From Opeltia flavorubescens (lineage: Eukaryota; Ascomycota; Lecanoromycetes; Teloschistales; Teloschistaceae), in assembly GCA_000442125.1 (NCBI GenBank), contig KE546969.1, forward strand, positions 1,302,001-1,366,000: 64,000 nt of DNA. Reading direction: 5' to 3'. Position 1 is the first letter of the stretch, and every line of letters begins with the position of its first letter. Shown one piece after another: positions 1-13,383 of the stretch. Made by a program: the position numbers and the translations under genes. The notes beneath the pieces are model-generated. The model was not told where the DNA came from. It did no database searches and was given only the letters and a program-made list of their open reading frames with translations.

Positions 1-1701
1 CCTGACTTGGATGAGAAGGGTGACGAGAGTGCGGGTAAAGCGCCTGATCTTGCTGATAGGCCTGGCCGATAACCTGCGCAGGTACTTGCTGGTGGAATGG
101 CTGCTGGTCCTGTTGCTGGGGCGGATTGAATGCAAATGAGGCTGGAGACTCAATGTCAGTGACGGACACCGTTTTCTGTGGCTTCGGCTGGTGCATGGGA
201 ATCGGAGCTGGACGGTTCTCACGGTATGTCGGGTTTTCGGGAAGCGGATATGCTGGCACTTGGGGTACATTGACGGCCGAGACAGATTGTACATGCTCCG
301 TCTCCATCCCACTTGTTGCTGATATTTGTTGCGCAGCCGGGGGCAGACGGACGACTGGCTTACTAGAATCTCCAAGGACGTTCGAGGGCCTCGACAGCGG
401 TAAACCAGAAGGTGATACTGTCGCTTCAGCAGCAATCTCCCGAGCCAGAGAAGACCTTCTACTCAGCGCCACGCTGGGAGTGTATGTGCTGCCGGCGTAG
501 GCGCTCGTCCTTCGACTCGATAGAGGCCCATAACCCATGCTTATGCTTCCACGAGTCCTCGCGCGGCCAAATCCTTGTTGATTTGGGCGCAATGCCCTTG
601 GTATAAAGATGAAGGAACGATCTACAGAAGGGAATATGTAGCGGATCTGCATCCCTGGCAGTGAAATCCGGACAGGCTTGTCTCGTCGAAGAGGAGGACG
701 GTGATGAGGTAATCGGGTATGTTGGTTGACAGGAACGGCAGCAATGACAATGGGTTCCACCATACCCGACAAGAGGACTCTGATCTGTACTTTGCCGATT
801 CTAGTGCTTCTTGAAAATAAACGATTCGGTGGCTGGGAGTCGACGGTGGAAGATGTTGACAAGGTCACAGCCTGAGCCTCATAGTTGGTAGAAATTTTTT
901 GAACAACGTTCGATTCATTATGAGGCTGTGTTACAGTGTCGTGAAGATCGTGCGCCCAAGGCGCGTCCGACGGACCAGGAGCTGGGGATGGCCGACTGAC
1001 GAACGTTAGTCTCGAATATTTTATACTACAGCAACGATGCATTCGTACCTTGTAGGTAACAGAGGGCCACCAGCCACGCCCCGTCCTCTTCCTCTTCCTC
1101 TACCAAAGGTTCGGAAGCCGTTTTGTCCTTGTGCCAACGAGCGATGATCATGCATGAAAAACCCACCACGATTGGGGACAAAAGCTGGATCAGCATCCCT
1201 TCTCTTTTTGTACTCCTCATGGTCTTGCTTTCTCCGATCAACCAGACTCGATGTGGGCTGGACGACTGCGGTGACATGCGGAGAGACAGGTGTAGCGGCT
1301 TGAGCCTCGCCTACCCGGGCCAGATCATCGAAGTGTATCTCTTCTACCTCACCCGCGTTCTCTCCCAGCTTCAATCCGTTCATCATCGTGGCCGTATCGT
1401 TCGTCATGCTATCAAATGATGAAAGCATGGGCGCAGCATTTACCGGTTGATATTGTTCTGTAGGAATTTCTGTCCGCCCGTTGGCTAAAGACTTTTGGAA
1501 GTTATCAGGAGCTTGTTGAGCGTCTGTGTCACTGGCGTCACTGCCTTCGGCGTCGGCGTCCTCATCGGCGTCACTAATCGCTGATCCATCACTCATAGAA
1601 TCATCTTCCAATCCAGCCACTACTGAGTCGTCCTCATCCTCTCCTTCTTCATCAACTCTCCTACGACTAGCCGCAAGGCGTTTCGTTCTAGGTGCGACCA
1701 T
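1..1701 (-). CDS. Barentsz/CASC3-like exon junction protein (3' end beyond window)
   Basis: The protein is a likely Barentsz/CASC3 family member; in animals this family binds eIF4A-III in the exon junction complex. The start at 1701 (MVAPRTKR) is preferred over an upstream ATG at 1764 because it begins the usual basic then acidic leader (RRVDEEGEDEDD). The Btz signature is visible in exon 1: DPAFVPNRGGFFMHDHRS followed by an RGRGRGRG run. Exon 1 is 1049-1701. A 53-base intron (996-1048; donor GTACG, branch CTAAC, acceptor CAG) joins it in phase to 1-995, which is open throughout. Exon 2 starts with PWAHDLHD and later has RSFIFIPRALRPNQ and RSRG-type basic repeats, then a P/Q-rich tail running off the left edge. 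The family call rests on the Btz motif and is fairly secure; the C-terminus is not in the window. Confidence 0.85.
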
Positions 1702-2312
1702 GGTAGTTGTCAAAGTTGCACCTTCCCCCAGTCGTAGATGGCGAGTGGCACCACTAGGCAACAATCACGATCAACGATAAAAAGCTCCCCCAAGCACCGG
1801 AGAATTTGTTGATTGGCCTGTGTGTGGAAGGGATCATGAGGATGGCCAGCACCGTATGGACGGCAAAGCAGGAAAGGTCTTAAGGAAACCGCGCTGTTTG
1901 TCATATTCCTGATGCTGACGTAAATACGGTAGAGGAGAATTTTGACAGCGCGCTAAGCCTTACGACCACAAGCGCGCAAAGATTCTGTTCGGACAACTAC
2001 CCCTGAAAGAACTTGTAATGATCTTACCTTCGGTATTGAGTCTTGTGAACATGTTGAGGCCAAGAGGGCATTTCCAGTTCCATCTGTGAGCCAATTTCCA
2101 TCTGTGTTGTAAAGAGTGTCACCAATATTAAGAAACATGTCGCAAGATTCGATAGACTTAACAGCTATGCAACCATGATTGACCAGATAGTGAATTGTAT
2201 CATTCGAAATATCCTCCCGCTTCATGAAACTTGAAGCGGAGACCTCTGCTGCTATAATTACAATACATCCCATCATTTTCAGACAGAACTCCACCAAATC
2301 ACAAAACACCAG
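1702..2312. other. Intergenic, promoter of the Btz gene and 3' flank of Tom70
   Basis: The two neighbouring genes are both on the minus strand, so this holds the Btz promoter and the Tom70 terminator. A 118-codon minus-strand open frame (1953-2309) has no recognisable motif and no typical gene structure; I see no supported gene. Confidence 0.5.
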
Positions 2313-4450
<2,138 letters not shown>

Positions 4451-4932
4451 TAGGGTGTATGTAAGGCGGTATGGACAATGTCAATAATTATAACGACGGC
4501 AAGTAAATACAGACTCTAGGAACCGAAGATTAAGGCAAGACTAAGCTGTTGGCATTTGCCGGAAGCTGGACATCAATAACATTGAAAATTGAGCTAGGAA
4601 TCGATGAATTTTCTACGCGGCAAGGATCCGCCCGACGTCACTTGCGGCGTACATGTATACTCTATCCAGATGACAAACTTCATTTGATTATAGATTACAT
4701 ACTTCGGTCCAGCATAAAAAGCTTTGGAACAAGGAACCTTAAATTCTGCGATGATCTAGTGGTATGTGATGAGGTATTTCCATATCTCAAGTTTCTCCGA
4801 GAATTATTACAATTGTTCGATGTCGGCAGTAACCCGTCTACAGCAGCGCGGTATCAGAGTTTAGAAGATCTTGTCAGCCATTTCAAAACACCGAGCTTGC
4901 TGTTCGTAGTTCACTAATCGCTGTTATCTGAT
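4451..4932. promoter_or_regulatory. Divergent promoter region, Tom70 / aminotransferase
   Basis: The region lies between divergently transcribed genes and must carry both promoters. A 122-codon plus-strand open frame (4549-4917) shows no recognisable domain; an upstream exon of the aminotransferase gene could lie here but I cannot support one. Confidence 0.5.
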
Positions 4933-5969
4933 ATGAGTCTTCTGCAGGTTAAGCATGGAGACGTCCGAAAGGATGAAAAAGAATTTGATTCCAATGCTCA
5001 AACATTCAAGCTGATGTCCGCTTTTCGTAGCGATGTCTTACTTTTTGCTTCCTCAAAGAACACATCACTGTTATACGATGACAGTTTTCATGCCTCTCGA
5101 TTCTACATGTTGAAATACCATCGTGATCGTTTGTATAGCGCTGCTGAAGATTTCGGTTGGACCGAAGCTTGCAATGTCCTTGAAGGCCGAGAAGGATTGA
5201 ATCGTCTTGAAGATGTGCTCCGGGACAGTCACGTAATTATACCAAATGGATCCAAGCACCAATGCCCACAAAAAGTATATACTTCAGCTATCGTAGTGAA
5301 ACGGCTTTTGACTGATAGTGGACACAGCTACGTGTTCTCGTCGACAGTCGAGGTGGCTTTTCCGTCACGTCGACACCGCTCCCGCCGCTTCCTTTGCCGT
5401 CACTCTTGTCTTCCCATTTCCCAATGGTCCTGACGCAGCTCCCGCCCTCCATCGACCATACAAATCCCGGAATGAGCTGGCGGATATTCCTCTCTCCCAT
5501 TCCGGTGTCTCCATCGCTCTTCACCCGCAACAAGACTACCGAACGTTCTGTCTACGATGAAGCTAGGTCATTTCTCCCACCGAGCCAAGCGAAGTCTAGC
5601 TATCTCAGTAAACTATTGAATGAAGTACTGATCATCAATTATGATAATGAGATCATGGAAGGGAGTATTACGACGCCTTATTTCTGGCGTGGAGGGCGAT
5701 GGGTCACCCCTCCTGCTTCTGCTGGAGGGAATTTGGGTACAACAAGAAAGTATGCCCTTGACGCAGGTTTATGTGTCGAAGAAACAATTATAAAAGACAG
5801 CATCACTGATGGTGAAGCAATCTGGCTCAGCAATGGTGCGAGAGGCTGGGGATGGGTGAGTTTTTCCCGATCGATAATTCACCAAAGTAAAAGATTATTT
5901 GAGTCCGAGACATGTACTCGCTCTTTACGTTCACTCCCACAGGAAATGTTGACTGCGAGTTTTGCTTAG
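4933..5969 (+). CDS. Class IV aminotransferase, 4-amino-4-deoxychorismate lyase type
   Basis: Fold-type IV PLP enzyme resembling fungal 4-amino-4-deoxychorismate lyases (Abz2/PabC), which release pyruvate to give p-aminobenzoate for folate. Exon 1 (4933-5274) includes FYMLKYHRDRLYSAAEDFGW, typical of the family N-terminus. An intron at 5275-5327 joins it in phase 0 to LRVLVDSRGGF. The probable PLP lysine is in LFTRNKTTERSVYDEAR, and IMEGSITTPYFWRGGRW and TPPASAGGNLGTTR match the cofactor-binding region. A GTGAGT donor at 5856 and CAG ending at 5942 suggest a last 87-base intron. It has no stop and a length divisible by three, so protein length is 298 residues if spliced or 327 if not. The true start could be the Met at 5014 or an upstream exon. 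Branched-chain or D-amino acid aminotransferase activity is less likely but not excluded. Confidence 0.8.
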
Positions 5970-6147
5970 GGTGTGATCGAATTGTCGAACCCGCATAAAC
6001 CTGAAAGGTGACTTTCAACATGCTCATGGCATTCACTCGTAAGAATCTGGAAAAATCGAGCGGAATCATACCCTAGGATCCCTAACATACCAAATGGTAG
6101 ATTGAGATCCTTCTTTGGAATTCACTGTCCGACGTCTGAACTTCAGG

Positions 6148-7649
6148 TCAGTCCTTCTGCTTCAGCAGTCCCAGTTCTTCTTCCAAAAGTTTTATCCTCC
6201 GGTTTCGTGCCTCTTGACACTGTTTTTCATCGGGCATACCCCTAAAAGTCAGCTGCCGGGGTCTCATGAACTCCTTCCTGATCTCCTCTGTCACGATCTT
6301 CCTCCGCTCCCTAAACCCACTCACATAAGCCTGAAGCTCTTTGGTACAAGCCATCTTCATCTCTCCACTCTGCATTTCACCCTTCTCATAAGCAACCCTT
6401 ATACGCTCCAGCTCATCGTCGTCCTCCATGAAGAACGTTAGATACTGAAAGGGTACATCAACAGCTGTCCTTCCTCCAATTTCTCGGTGTAGCTCGGCTG
6501 TGTCTTGGCCGCCGGAAAACGCCTTTCCGATCTTTTTCTTGACCTGGTTGTCTGTATCGCTGAGGAATATGCTTGAGTCTGGATCACTGGCGCTCATCTT
6601 GGACTCGCTACCTCGGAGTGAGGGAAGAAAGACGGAGTGAATGATCGCAGGCTTCAAGTAACCCATTTTTGGGGCGTTATCGCGGCATTGGCGGAAATAA
6701 GGATCCTGATCTATAGCACAGGGAATTAAGCATGGGACTTTTGCAACCTTTTTGACATCTGTGCCAAAGATGAATGGAAAGCTGGTCGCGAAAGCAGTTG
6801 CGGATTGCATGGCTGGGAAATTGAATTCGGCAATATTATTGCTGTCGTCATTCAGCATTTTCATGAGTCTTCAAACAAAGTCCCATGTCTGACCTGTCAT
6901 TAAAACCAAAGGTGCCCCTAATTTGGTTGATTGTCGTTCGCTTACCCATCTCTCGAACATTGGCGTTGAAAGCTGAAGCGTGCCCACCATCTACAAATTC
7001 GGTGTCGGCAAAAATAAATGTCTTCTTCATATCGAAACCAACAGCGATGATGTCCATGGCGTTTTGTACAGTGAACTTGTAAACGTCCTTCAGGGATAGC
7101 TTGGGAGTATGGAAGAATTTTTCATCATCTGTCAACATAATGACTAATGGGACATCAAATACATCTTGGAGATATCTTGGTAAATCAGCTCATCTTGCAA
7201 TATCAAGAATGTAAGGAGAAAGCATTTCCTTACTTGGTAAATTCGAATGGTATCGTATGGCCTACATGCATACTATCGCTACTCGGACCCCTTCCGGTGT
7301 ACAAGAAGAACGGAATGCCCTTCTCATACTTGTCTAGAATCAGATTGAGATCTCGGTGACTGAAGACAAGACCCCGGCGCAGCATGCGGTGTGGCTTGTG
7401 GCCGGTGACCTTCTCGAAGCGGTCCAGGATTGCTTTGTCGATCCTCTGAGAACCAAAAGTGTCTACAAGCTTGTCATAGTCAATGGCCTTAGGCTTGCCC
7501 TGCTCATCAACACCTCCTGAAACGTCGAATGGAGTGATGATCTGCTCTTTCGACTTGGCCTCCTGGGCAGCTTCTGCAAGAGATAGAGAGGTCAATGCCG
7601 GGGGCTGACCAGGCTCATCTTTCACATCTGATACAGACGCCATCTTCAA
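6148..7649 (-). CDS. WRS1: Tryptophanyl-tRNA synthetase, cytosolic
   Basis: Class I aminoacyl-tRNA synthetase charging tRNA-Trp. There are three exons: 7234-7649, 6894-7175 and 6148-6841, giving 463 residues. Intron 7176-7233 has donor GTAAGG. Intron 6842-6893 has donor GTCAGA and joins FGFND to SNNIAEFNF exactly as in other Trp-tRNA synthetases. The HIGH-type motif reads MHVGH in exon 1 (preceded by YTGRGPSSDS), and the KMSKS-type motif reads KMSASD in exon 3. CLIPCAIDQDPYFR and AFSGGQDTAELHREIGG are diagnostic eukaryotic-type blocks. There is no mitochondrial presequence, so this is the cytosolic enzyme. Start choices are 7649 (MKMASV) or 7643 (MASV). The stop lies 178 bases from the convergent aminotransferase gene. 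Confidence 0.97.
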
Positions 7650-8086
7650 AAATAATTTGCAGTGTAAGGACGGCTACCGAATTGAAACACTCGATCCAAA
7701 ATACTCCGAACACAGAACGAAAGGAGCAATCGTTTCAGGAAGTTCTAATTTCATGAATTCAGCGTTCTGGTACTCATTTATTTACTCAAGGTCTTAACAT
7801 ATCGTTCAGTACTCTGAAGACGATTCGAATAAGATAAACCTACGTGAGCCATGAGTCAATAGTGGAAGTCTATTCAGTAAGCCATTGACAATGCAAGTGC
7901 CAAGAGATAAAGAAAGGTACCGATGTATCCTAGCGCTTGTGGTCACGTGAATGCTCACAGCGCACGGGCCAAGGGTTTATGACGAGTCGGGGTAAATTCG
8001 AAACTAACAAGTCGATTCTGCTCTCGTCATTCATCTTACATCGATGGCTCGAGAAGATCAGATCTCGAGCAGATATCGAGAATACG
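7650..8086. promoter_or_regulatory. Divergent promoter region, Trp-tRNA synthetase / PRELI gene
   Basis: Short intergenic region between divergent housekeeping genes. No additional gene is visible. An in-frame extension of the PRELI frame upstream to 7937 is rejected because the conserved N-terminus begins at 8087. Confidence 0.5.
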
Positions 8087-8893
8087 ATGGTCAAATTCTA
8101 CGAAAGTTCTTTTACTTATGAATACCCTTTCCCCGCCGTTAGCCTCGCCTACTTCCTCCGTTATCCCAACCCTTATGCGAAGCATGTCCTATCTACCGAT
8201 GTAATAGACCGACACTTCGACCCCATCACTCAGCGCCTTTATACCACACGCCTTCATCTCAAACGCTCCAAACTGCCGCCAGCTGTCCTAAAACTTCTGC
8301 CGAAAGGAATCTTAGGCTCGAACAGCGACTCCGGTCAAAGCTATATCCTTGAAAGGAGTACTGTTGACGTGAGGGAGGGATGGATGACGACGGAGACGAA
8401 AAATGTGGAATGGACTGGGATTCTAAGTGTGGTCGAGAAACAGAACTACAGGCGACCAAACCAGCTCCCACTGGCTGACTCGAGCGGCGAGAAGACATAT
8501 TCGAAACATGGAACAACCGAGGTAACGACCAGCACCACCTTCGTTTCGCGGTTTGGTCAAGGAGGTCCTCGGACCAGTAAGAAGAAACCCGAGACGGATT
8601 CTGTTGGCAAAGACTTGGATATGCCCGAAGACGACAGCCCCAAAAAGGGCTTCTTTGCGTCCTGGTCAACTTCTTCACTGCAGCGGACGATAGAAGCCAT
8701 CGGCATGCGTCGCACAAGAGAAGCGCTTCTGAAGAGTAAGGATGGGATGAACGTCGTGCTTGGACGACTAAGATCCGGGGGACTGGTCGAGGTCCTTGAG
8801 GGTATGAGAAGAGATCGCGAGGCCATGTATGGTCCAGACGGCCCATGGAAACGTGCATGGAAACATGGCAACGGGATCGAAGATGGTGAATGA
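8087..8893 (+). CDS. PRELI/MSF1 domain protein, Ups1-like
   Basis: The protein (268 residues, one exon) belongs to the PRELI/MSF1 family of the mitochondrial intermembrane space, which in yeast (Ups1 with Mdm35) carries phosphatidic acid between membranes for cardiolipin synthesis. The start MVKFYESS is chosen because family members begin MV(K/L)xxxS at this point. The family signature is FLRYPNPYAKHVLSTDVIDRHF, followed by TRLHLKRSKLPPAVLKLLPK and a ERSTVDVREGWMTTETKNVEW strand segment. Residues from about 175 to the end form an extension that is longer than in yeast Ups1, rich in charged residues, with a predicted helical segment near its end. Ups1 versus Ups2 assignment is inferred from RYPNPY and is not certain. 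Confidence 0.88.
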   Translation: MVKFYESSFTYEYPFPAVSLAYFLRYPNPYAKHVLSTDVIDRHFDPITQRLYTTRLHLKRSKLPPAVLKLLPKGILGSNSDSGQSYILERSTVDVREGWMTTETKNVEWTGILSVVEKQNYRRPNQLPLADSSGEKTYSKHGTTEVTTSTTFVSRFGQGGPRTSKKKPETDSVGKDLDMPEDDSPKKGFFASWSTSSLQRTIEAIGMRRTREALLKSKDGMNVVLGRLRSGGLVEVLEGMRRDREAMYGPDGPWKRAWKHGNGIEDGE

Positions 8894-10130
8894 TCGTTGG
8901 GTGTCTTTAGTCAAACATCCTTTGCAAATCGCCATGAACTGCTGTTCTATTATTACCGGATGCAGGGCTTGTTCAATATCATATTTATGGAGGGCGCTGG
9001 GGCATAGCGTGGTGTCATGGATCTATGGACCCTATGGGTTCAAAGCGACAATGTTCGAACACCAAGATCCTTTGAGGTATGACACAAATTTTACCATGCA
9101 TTGTTTTATTAGTGTACAAAAGTCAATCCAAGAGTTCACGAATTGTGTCATAGTGTTTCAAACAGCTACAATATGGTTTGAATATGGGCGCAGTACAATG
9201 GTGAGTCTTGTGTTCGAAGGAGCCGCTTGCTTGGGTTCATTTGAGTATCACGTTTTCATCTGCGACGATCAAGACAAGTACTGTCATTCTCTACCTTGAA
9301 TGAGGGTATGTCATGTCAAGCACCGAGCAGTACAATGTTTGAAAATGTTTTACATACTCGAGTCTCGCCAGCCATTGTCTTTTCTTCACACTGGATGACT
9401 GTTTTTAATATCCAACCCAGGTAAAGATCTTTCTCTCAGCTTGATCATCACGTTTCATGTGAGTGGGGTGATTTATTTTTTTAACTCGAACCAACAATGA
9501 TTCCAGATCGTGCCGTGAGTTGACGGCGGCACATCCCGTTCTTCTTGCCCATTAGGGAATTTTCTTGGGTGAAACACATGGTTGAGGCTTCCATCCCGCT
9601 CTTATTCTCCGATTGTGCATCGCCCGGGTGAGGCTTGGGATCTCTTAGGTTCATAATACAAACCCAAGGTTGACTAAGGACGTCTTTCGTATCACTTTTC
9701 GCCTTGCCATGGCGTTTTCAGCGTCCTCCTAATTCTCGACGAGGACGACTGAGATGCAACATCGCCACCCTTCAGCTTCAACTATGATTCGTCAATTCAT
9801 CCTTGATCGGTCAATGTCTAGACGATTGTTCGAATATTTCCCGTTTTCGTGCTCCTAAGGCGCAGCAGCCAAGCCCTTTGACACGGAAGTCTCAGGCAAT
9901 ACATGCACTCCTACCAGCACTGATACCCTTGACATCGGTCCTCAATGGAGTACCGTATACATGCTGATGACAATTCGCCACAAGCCATGGTGGATATGCC
10001 ATTGCCATCCTATCCCCTGAAGTTGACGGCTTGCGAGGGAATGGAAACTTTTCTTCGTCACATCTCCATTAGTTCGTTTCGATGCAGTCTACTGAGCCAG
10101 GCTTCACTGGGATAGTGGAGAGTTCAAAGA

Positions 10131-10138
10131 ATATAAAG
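10131..10138 (+). promoter_or_regulatory. Probable TATA box of the expansin-like gene
   Basis: ATATAAAG lies about 155 bases upstream of the ATG at 10290, a spacing compatible with a long leader in a regulated fungal secreted-protein gene. The call rests on motif and position only. Confidence 0.45.
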
Positions 10139-10170
10139 AGGCAGCTTCGTGTTAGCATTCTCCTTATTCT

Positions 10171-10192
10171 TCATTATCATCATCATCATCAA
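10171..10192 (+). repeat. Short TCA/ATC microsatellite in 5' leader
   Basis: An imperfect run of TCAT/ATC units lies between the TATA box and the start codon of the expansin-like gene. It is probably within the 5' untranslated leader. Confidence 0.7.
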
Positions 10193-10289
10193 TTCACTTG
10201 AAATCCCAGCTTAAGAACTAAAGCAGTCCTCTGTTCACAACCTGAACATCTATAACATATACTTTATTTACATCGTCACTTCTGGAAGC

Positions 10290-11275
10290 ATGTATCAGTC
10301 AGCACAACTCATAATTCTTTCGGCCTTTGCAGCCTTCTCTTCTGCCTTTCCTCAGGGAATGCAAGGTTCGGGGGGCATTGATGGCTATGGAACATTCAAC
10401 AAATATTCTACGCAGAATGGAGTTAATTGCAAGAATGACTACTTCGGTACGATAGTCCACTGCCCTCTCAGGATGACGCCTGTCAATATTCCCAAACCGT
10501 ACAGGCACCTTTGCTGATTGCCCATCTAGAGTCGAAGGGGGTAAATCTTGTAGCAGACAACAGCAAGATTTATGGAGCTGCCATTTCAGACGTCAGCAGG
10601 GCGCTGGGTAAGTTGATAGCTCGATGAGGCGTCACTCTGGAGGCTTTCGCTGAAACCCATTGAAGGTCCTTACCAATGCAATTATTCTCCATCGGACACA
10701 GCCCACAATCAATCCCAATGGTAGGCCTTCCCCATTCTTCACTCATGTCCCTACTCGAATCATCTGGCTCTCCCCTTCTCAGAGGGCCAGTCTCCGAAGC
10801 ATACTGCCAATACGCATCATAAAGCCATGGAGCTAATCCTATGACCTATAGTATCAAAGAACCAGATGGTGGCGCCCCTTACAAGCTCCCAACCTACGAT
10901 ACCTACCATGCACCCTTCTGCCCCGGTGCCCCCTGCGGCAAATGCTACACCATCACCAACAAAGCCAACCAGAAGAAAATCACTGTCCAGATCATCGACG
11001 CCTGCCCCTCTGACACGGCGTGGAACTACTGCAAAGCACCTGCGGTCGAACCCAGCCAGCGCTGCGCCGATCCGGACACGAACCAGGTTGATATCGACGA
11101 AAGTGCTTATCCGGCCTTGTCTGACGGTCAAACTTATCAGAGCGTTAGTCTTCTTTTCCCTCTCTCTCATGGAATTCAAGACTGGTTGGAATGCTGACAA
11201 CAGTTATGCAACTAGGGTTCCACGCCAAACCTCCAGATTCAGATTACAGACAACCCGGGTTGTACTCCTGCTTAG
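10290..11275 (+). CDS. Secreted double-psi beta-barrel (expansin/RlpA-like) protein, apparent frameshift
   Basis: A signal peptide (about residues 1-19) precedes a domain resembling fungal RlpA-like/expansin-like double-psi beta-barrel proteins, thought to act on plant or fungal cell walls without a known catalytic activity. Exons: 10290-10446, 10505-10607, 10666-10720, 10852-11143 and 11216-11275. Diagnostic segments are GYGTFNKYSTQNGVNC, KIYGAAISDVS, GAPYKLPTYDTYHAPFCPG, PCGKCYTITN and VQIIDACPSD. The last exon gives GSTPNLQIQITDNPG and a stop. All junctions agree in phase except inside exon 2. There the frame reading FADCPSRVEG must shift at the five-G run 10537-10541 to reach VNLVADNS; with four Gs the whole gene gives about 221 residues. 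It is either an assembly error or a broken allele. Confidence 0.78.
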
Positions 11276-13383
11276 GCATATGAAAAGAATGAAGATAAAA
11301 GGACCACAAAGCAAACGAGTGGGAAACTTTTCGCATTGCATTCAGGGCGTCCGGGTACCGGAAGGTCTATCAGGCCGTCATTCTTTCTGCATCGCTTGCA
11401 CACACGGTTGCTGTGGGAAATAATTTTGGGTCCTTATATATAGCATATCAAATTGTCATATACACGTGTGGGCGTATAGGAATAGAGATTGATTCTAATT
11501 TATCTTTTCCGTTCGATCTCTAACAAAATGAGACAAAGCGAATATTGTACATGATCTTCTACCATTTGAACAAACGATATCCATACTTACCTAGCTTCCA
11601 GGACATGCTTTACAAATTCCTCGAGGTATCGTTGAATTATAAGCCATCTCACATGCTTTTGCGGTTATTCCAGAGAAGTTTCTTGATAGGTCTCCTCTGC
11701 AACGTGTTCATCCGGCTTACCTTCAGCGCGCATATGGCGAAAGCAATGACGGAACACATCTTTGAGACATATCCTAATACTTCCTAGGTTTGTGTCAAAT
11801 ACCGCGTTCCGTCCACAAAATTATCCCTTGAGGAATCTTCATAACTTGTGGACGTATGGAAATATTTGCGAAGGAAAGTGGCGGTTGAACACTAGGCCAA
11901 GTTCCCATACTGTTCGGTTCAAGAAGCTGAGCCGTGAGCAGGGATGCTACTTGCATTCCTTGAGCGGAAGATACCAAGAATAGTGCTGAACGTCAAGGGA
12001 TTCCATACAAGTCTTGAAGGGAGGATGGCGTGGATTGTCGAAATAGATTTTCATCGGGTTCGCCGGATATGGAAATCANGCGCGATCTGATCTTCTTCAT
12101 GCTCAGAAGCGAACGTCATCTTGGATGAGGCACCTCCCTTGTCTCGAGGGAAGATTTTCTATGATATGTCCTAACCACGATGCCTATTGCTGCGCTCCCC
12201 GAAAATGGAATCATAATCGAGCGCCGTTATAACGAGAGGTGGCATAGAGGTACTTCAGGTTGAACGCGGCTAGTTCTTGGATCCAGATTCATCTGAGCTA
12301 GATGAAGGTGTGGTACTTGCATTAGGCCGCAGATCCAAGTGGGTCAAATGAATCGATTTTGAGTTTGACCGTGCACGAGGACGATCTCTTTCCCAACCTC
12401 CCACCCTGTTTTCCCTGCCTTGACTTTGCTTTGCTGGTAATTCAGACTGACCGAATCTCACAATAGTATCTTGCCTCTGCTCTATGGTGACTTCGGGAGC
12501 TCGACCGGTGAGAATAGTCAAAGGGCAAGAGTTGTACAGGATTCGCGCGGCTGAAATGGAGGCTGCCTCGACAGGGGAGCCAACCAGCTGCAATCTGGAA
12601 CCGCGGACCCATCGGCTGAAACTGTCAGACCAAAGATGCAAGCAGCCAAGCGCGGGAGGGAGACCGGAAGATGGGTAATCATGGCCTAGAAGTAGAAGTG
12701 CCTCATGCTGCGAGCTGTTAGCTCCTTGTCATCTTCTCCTGTCCCTCGTTCTGTCGCCCCCAACCTCTCTGCAGATTCAAGTCTCCCGCCTCATGTAGGC
12801 GGGCAAACGTCGTCTATCCTCCCAGTGGGGAACCAGTCATTTCCGATATTTGCCACCTATTCGCGAATGTAGCTTTTTCTAGCATTCACGCCGTCTGTCA
12901 TGCACCTCATGCTGGAAATAGATGGCCGGTTGGGCGTGGTACGGTCTTGGTGCTGGTGCTGGACGTTCGCATGATCTCTTTGCTGCTTCCTGTAATTTAA
13001 GTATTCTTGAATCTCCTTTGTGCGTACGCATGTTTCAGAGTTTCAACATACATCTAGAGAGAGTTTCAATAAGATTGCAGATCGTGCTTTCGTACATGAG
13101 CTCGCCAAAGCCTTGAAACTCGTGCCTTCCATCTCAAGTCCTCCCTTTGTTCACCTGAGGCGAGATGCTCCTTCCTTTCCCAAGTGCCTCAACTACATGA
13201 AAAGACCGAACATCAGAGCCAGTCCTTATCTCTTCACCATCTGTCCTTTCAATCTCTTGCTGCAATACAAATTGCTTGCTCACCTGCACTCTTGATTACT
13301 TTTTGCCGTCGACATTCAAGACGCCTGTATTCAATAAAGCATCTTCTCGTTCGCCTCACGCCAAATCTCTCCAATAACCGAAA
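11276..13383. other. Gene-poor intergenic region with possible gene relic
   Basis: No intact gene is supported. On the minus strand between about 11580 and 12120 there are short protein-like segments ending at GTAAG-type donors, but they are interrupted by stops in all frames; this could be a decayed gene. One N base is at 12079. A 123-codon minus-strand frame at 12270-12641 has no motif. Confidence 0.45.

Larger units (their letters stand above)
8894..10289. other. Gene-poor intergenic region
   Basis: No supported gene. Open frames here (for example 8829-9299) lack motifs and homology features. The right end carries the promoter of the expansin-like gene, including a TATA box and a TCA microsatellite. 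Confidence 0.5.

Noticed and set aside
4549-4917. 122-codon plus-strand frame upstream of the aminotransferase
   Set aside because: No recognisable domain, weak composition, and no splice link to the aminotransferase that I could support.
8259-8858. 199-codon minus-strand frame opposite the PRELI gene
   Set aside because: Antisense of a well-supported conserved gene; no motif or start context.
12270-12641. 123-codon minus-strand frame
   Set aside because: No homology features, no conserved motif and no leader; probably chance.
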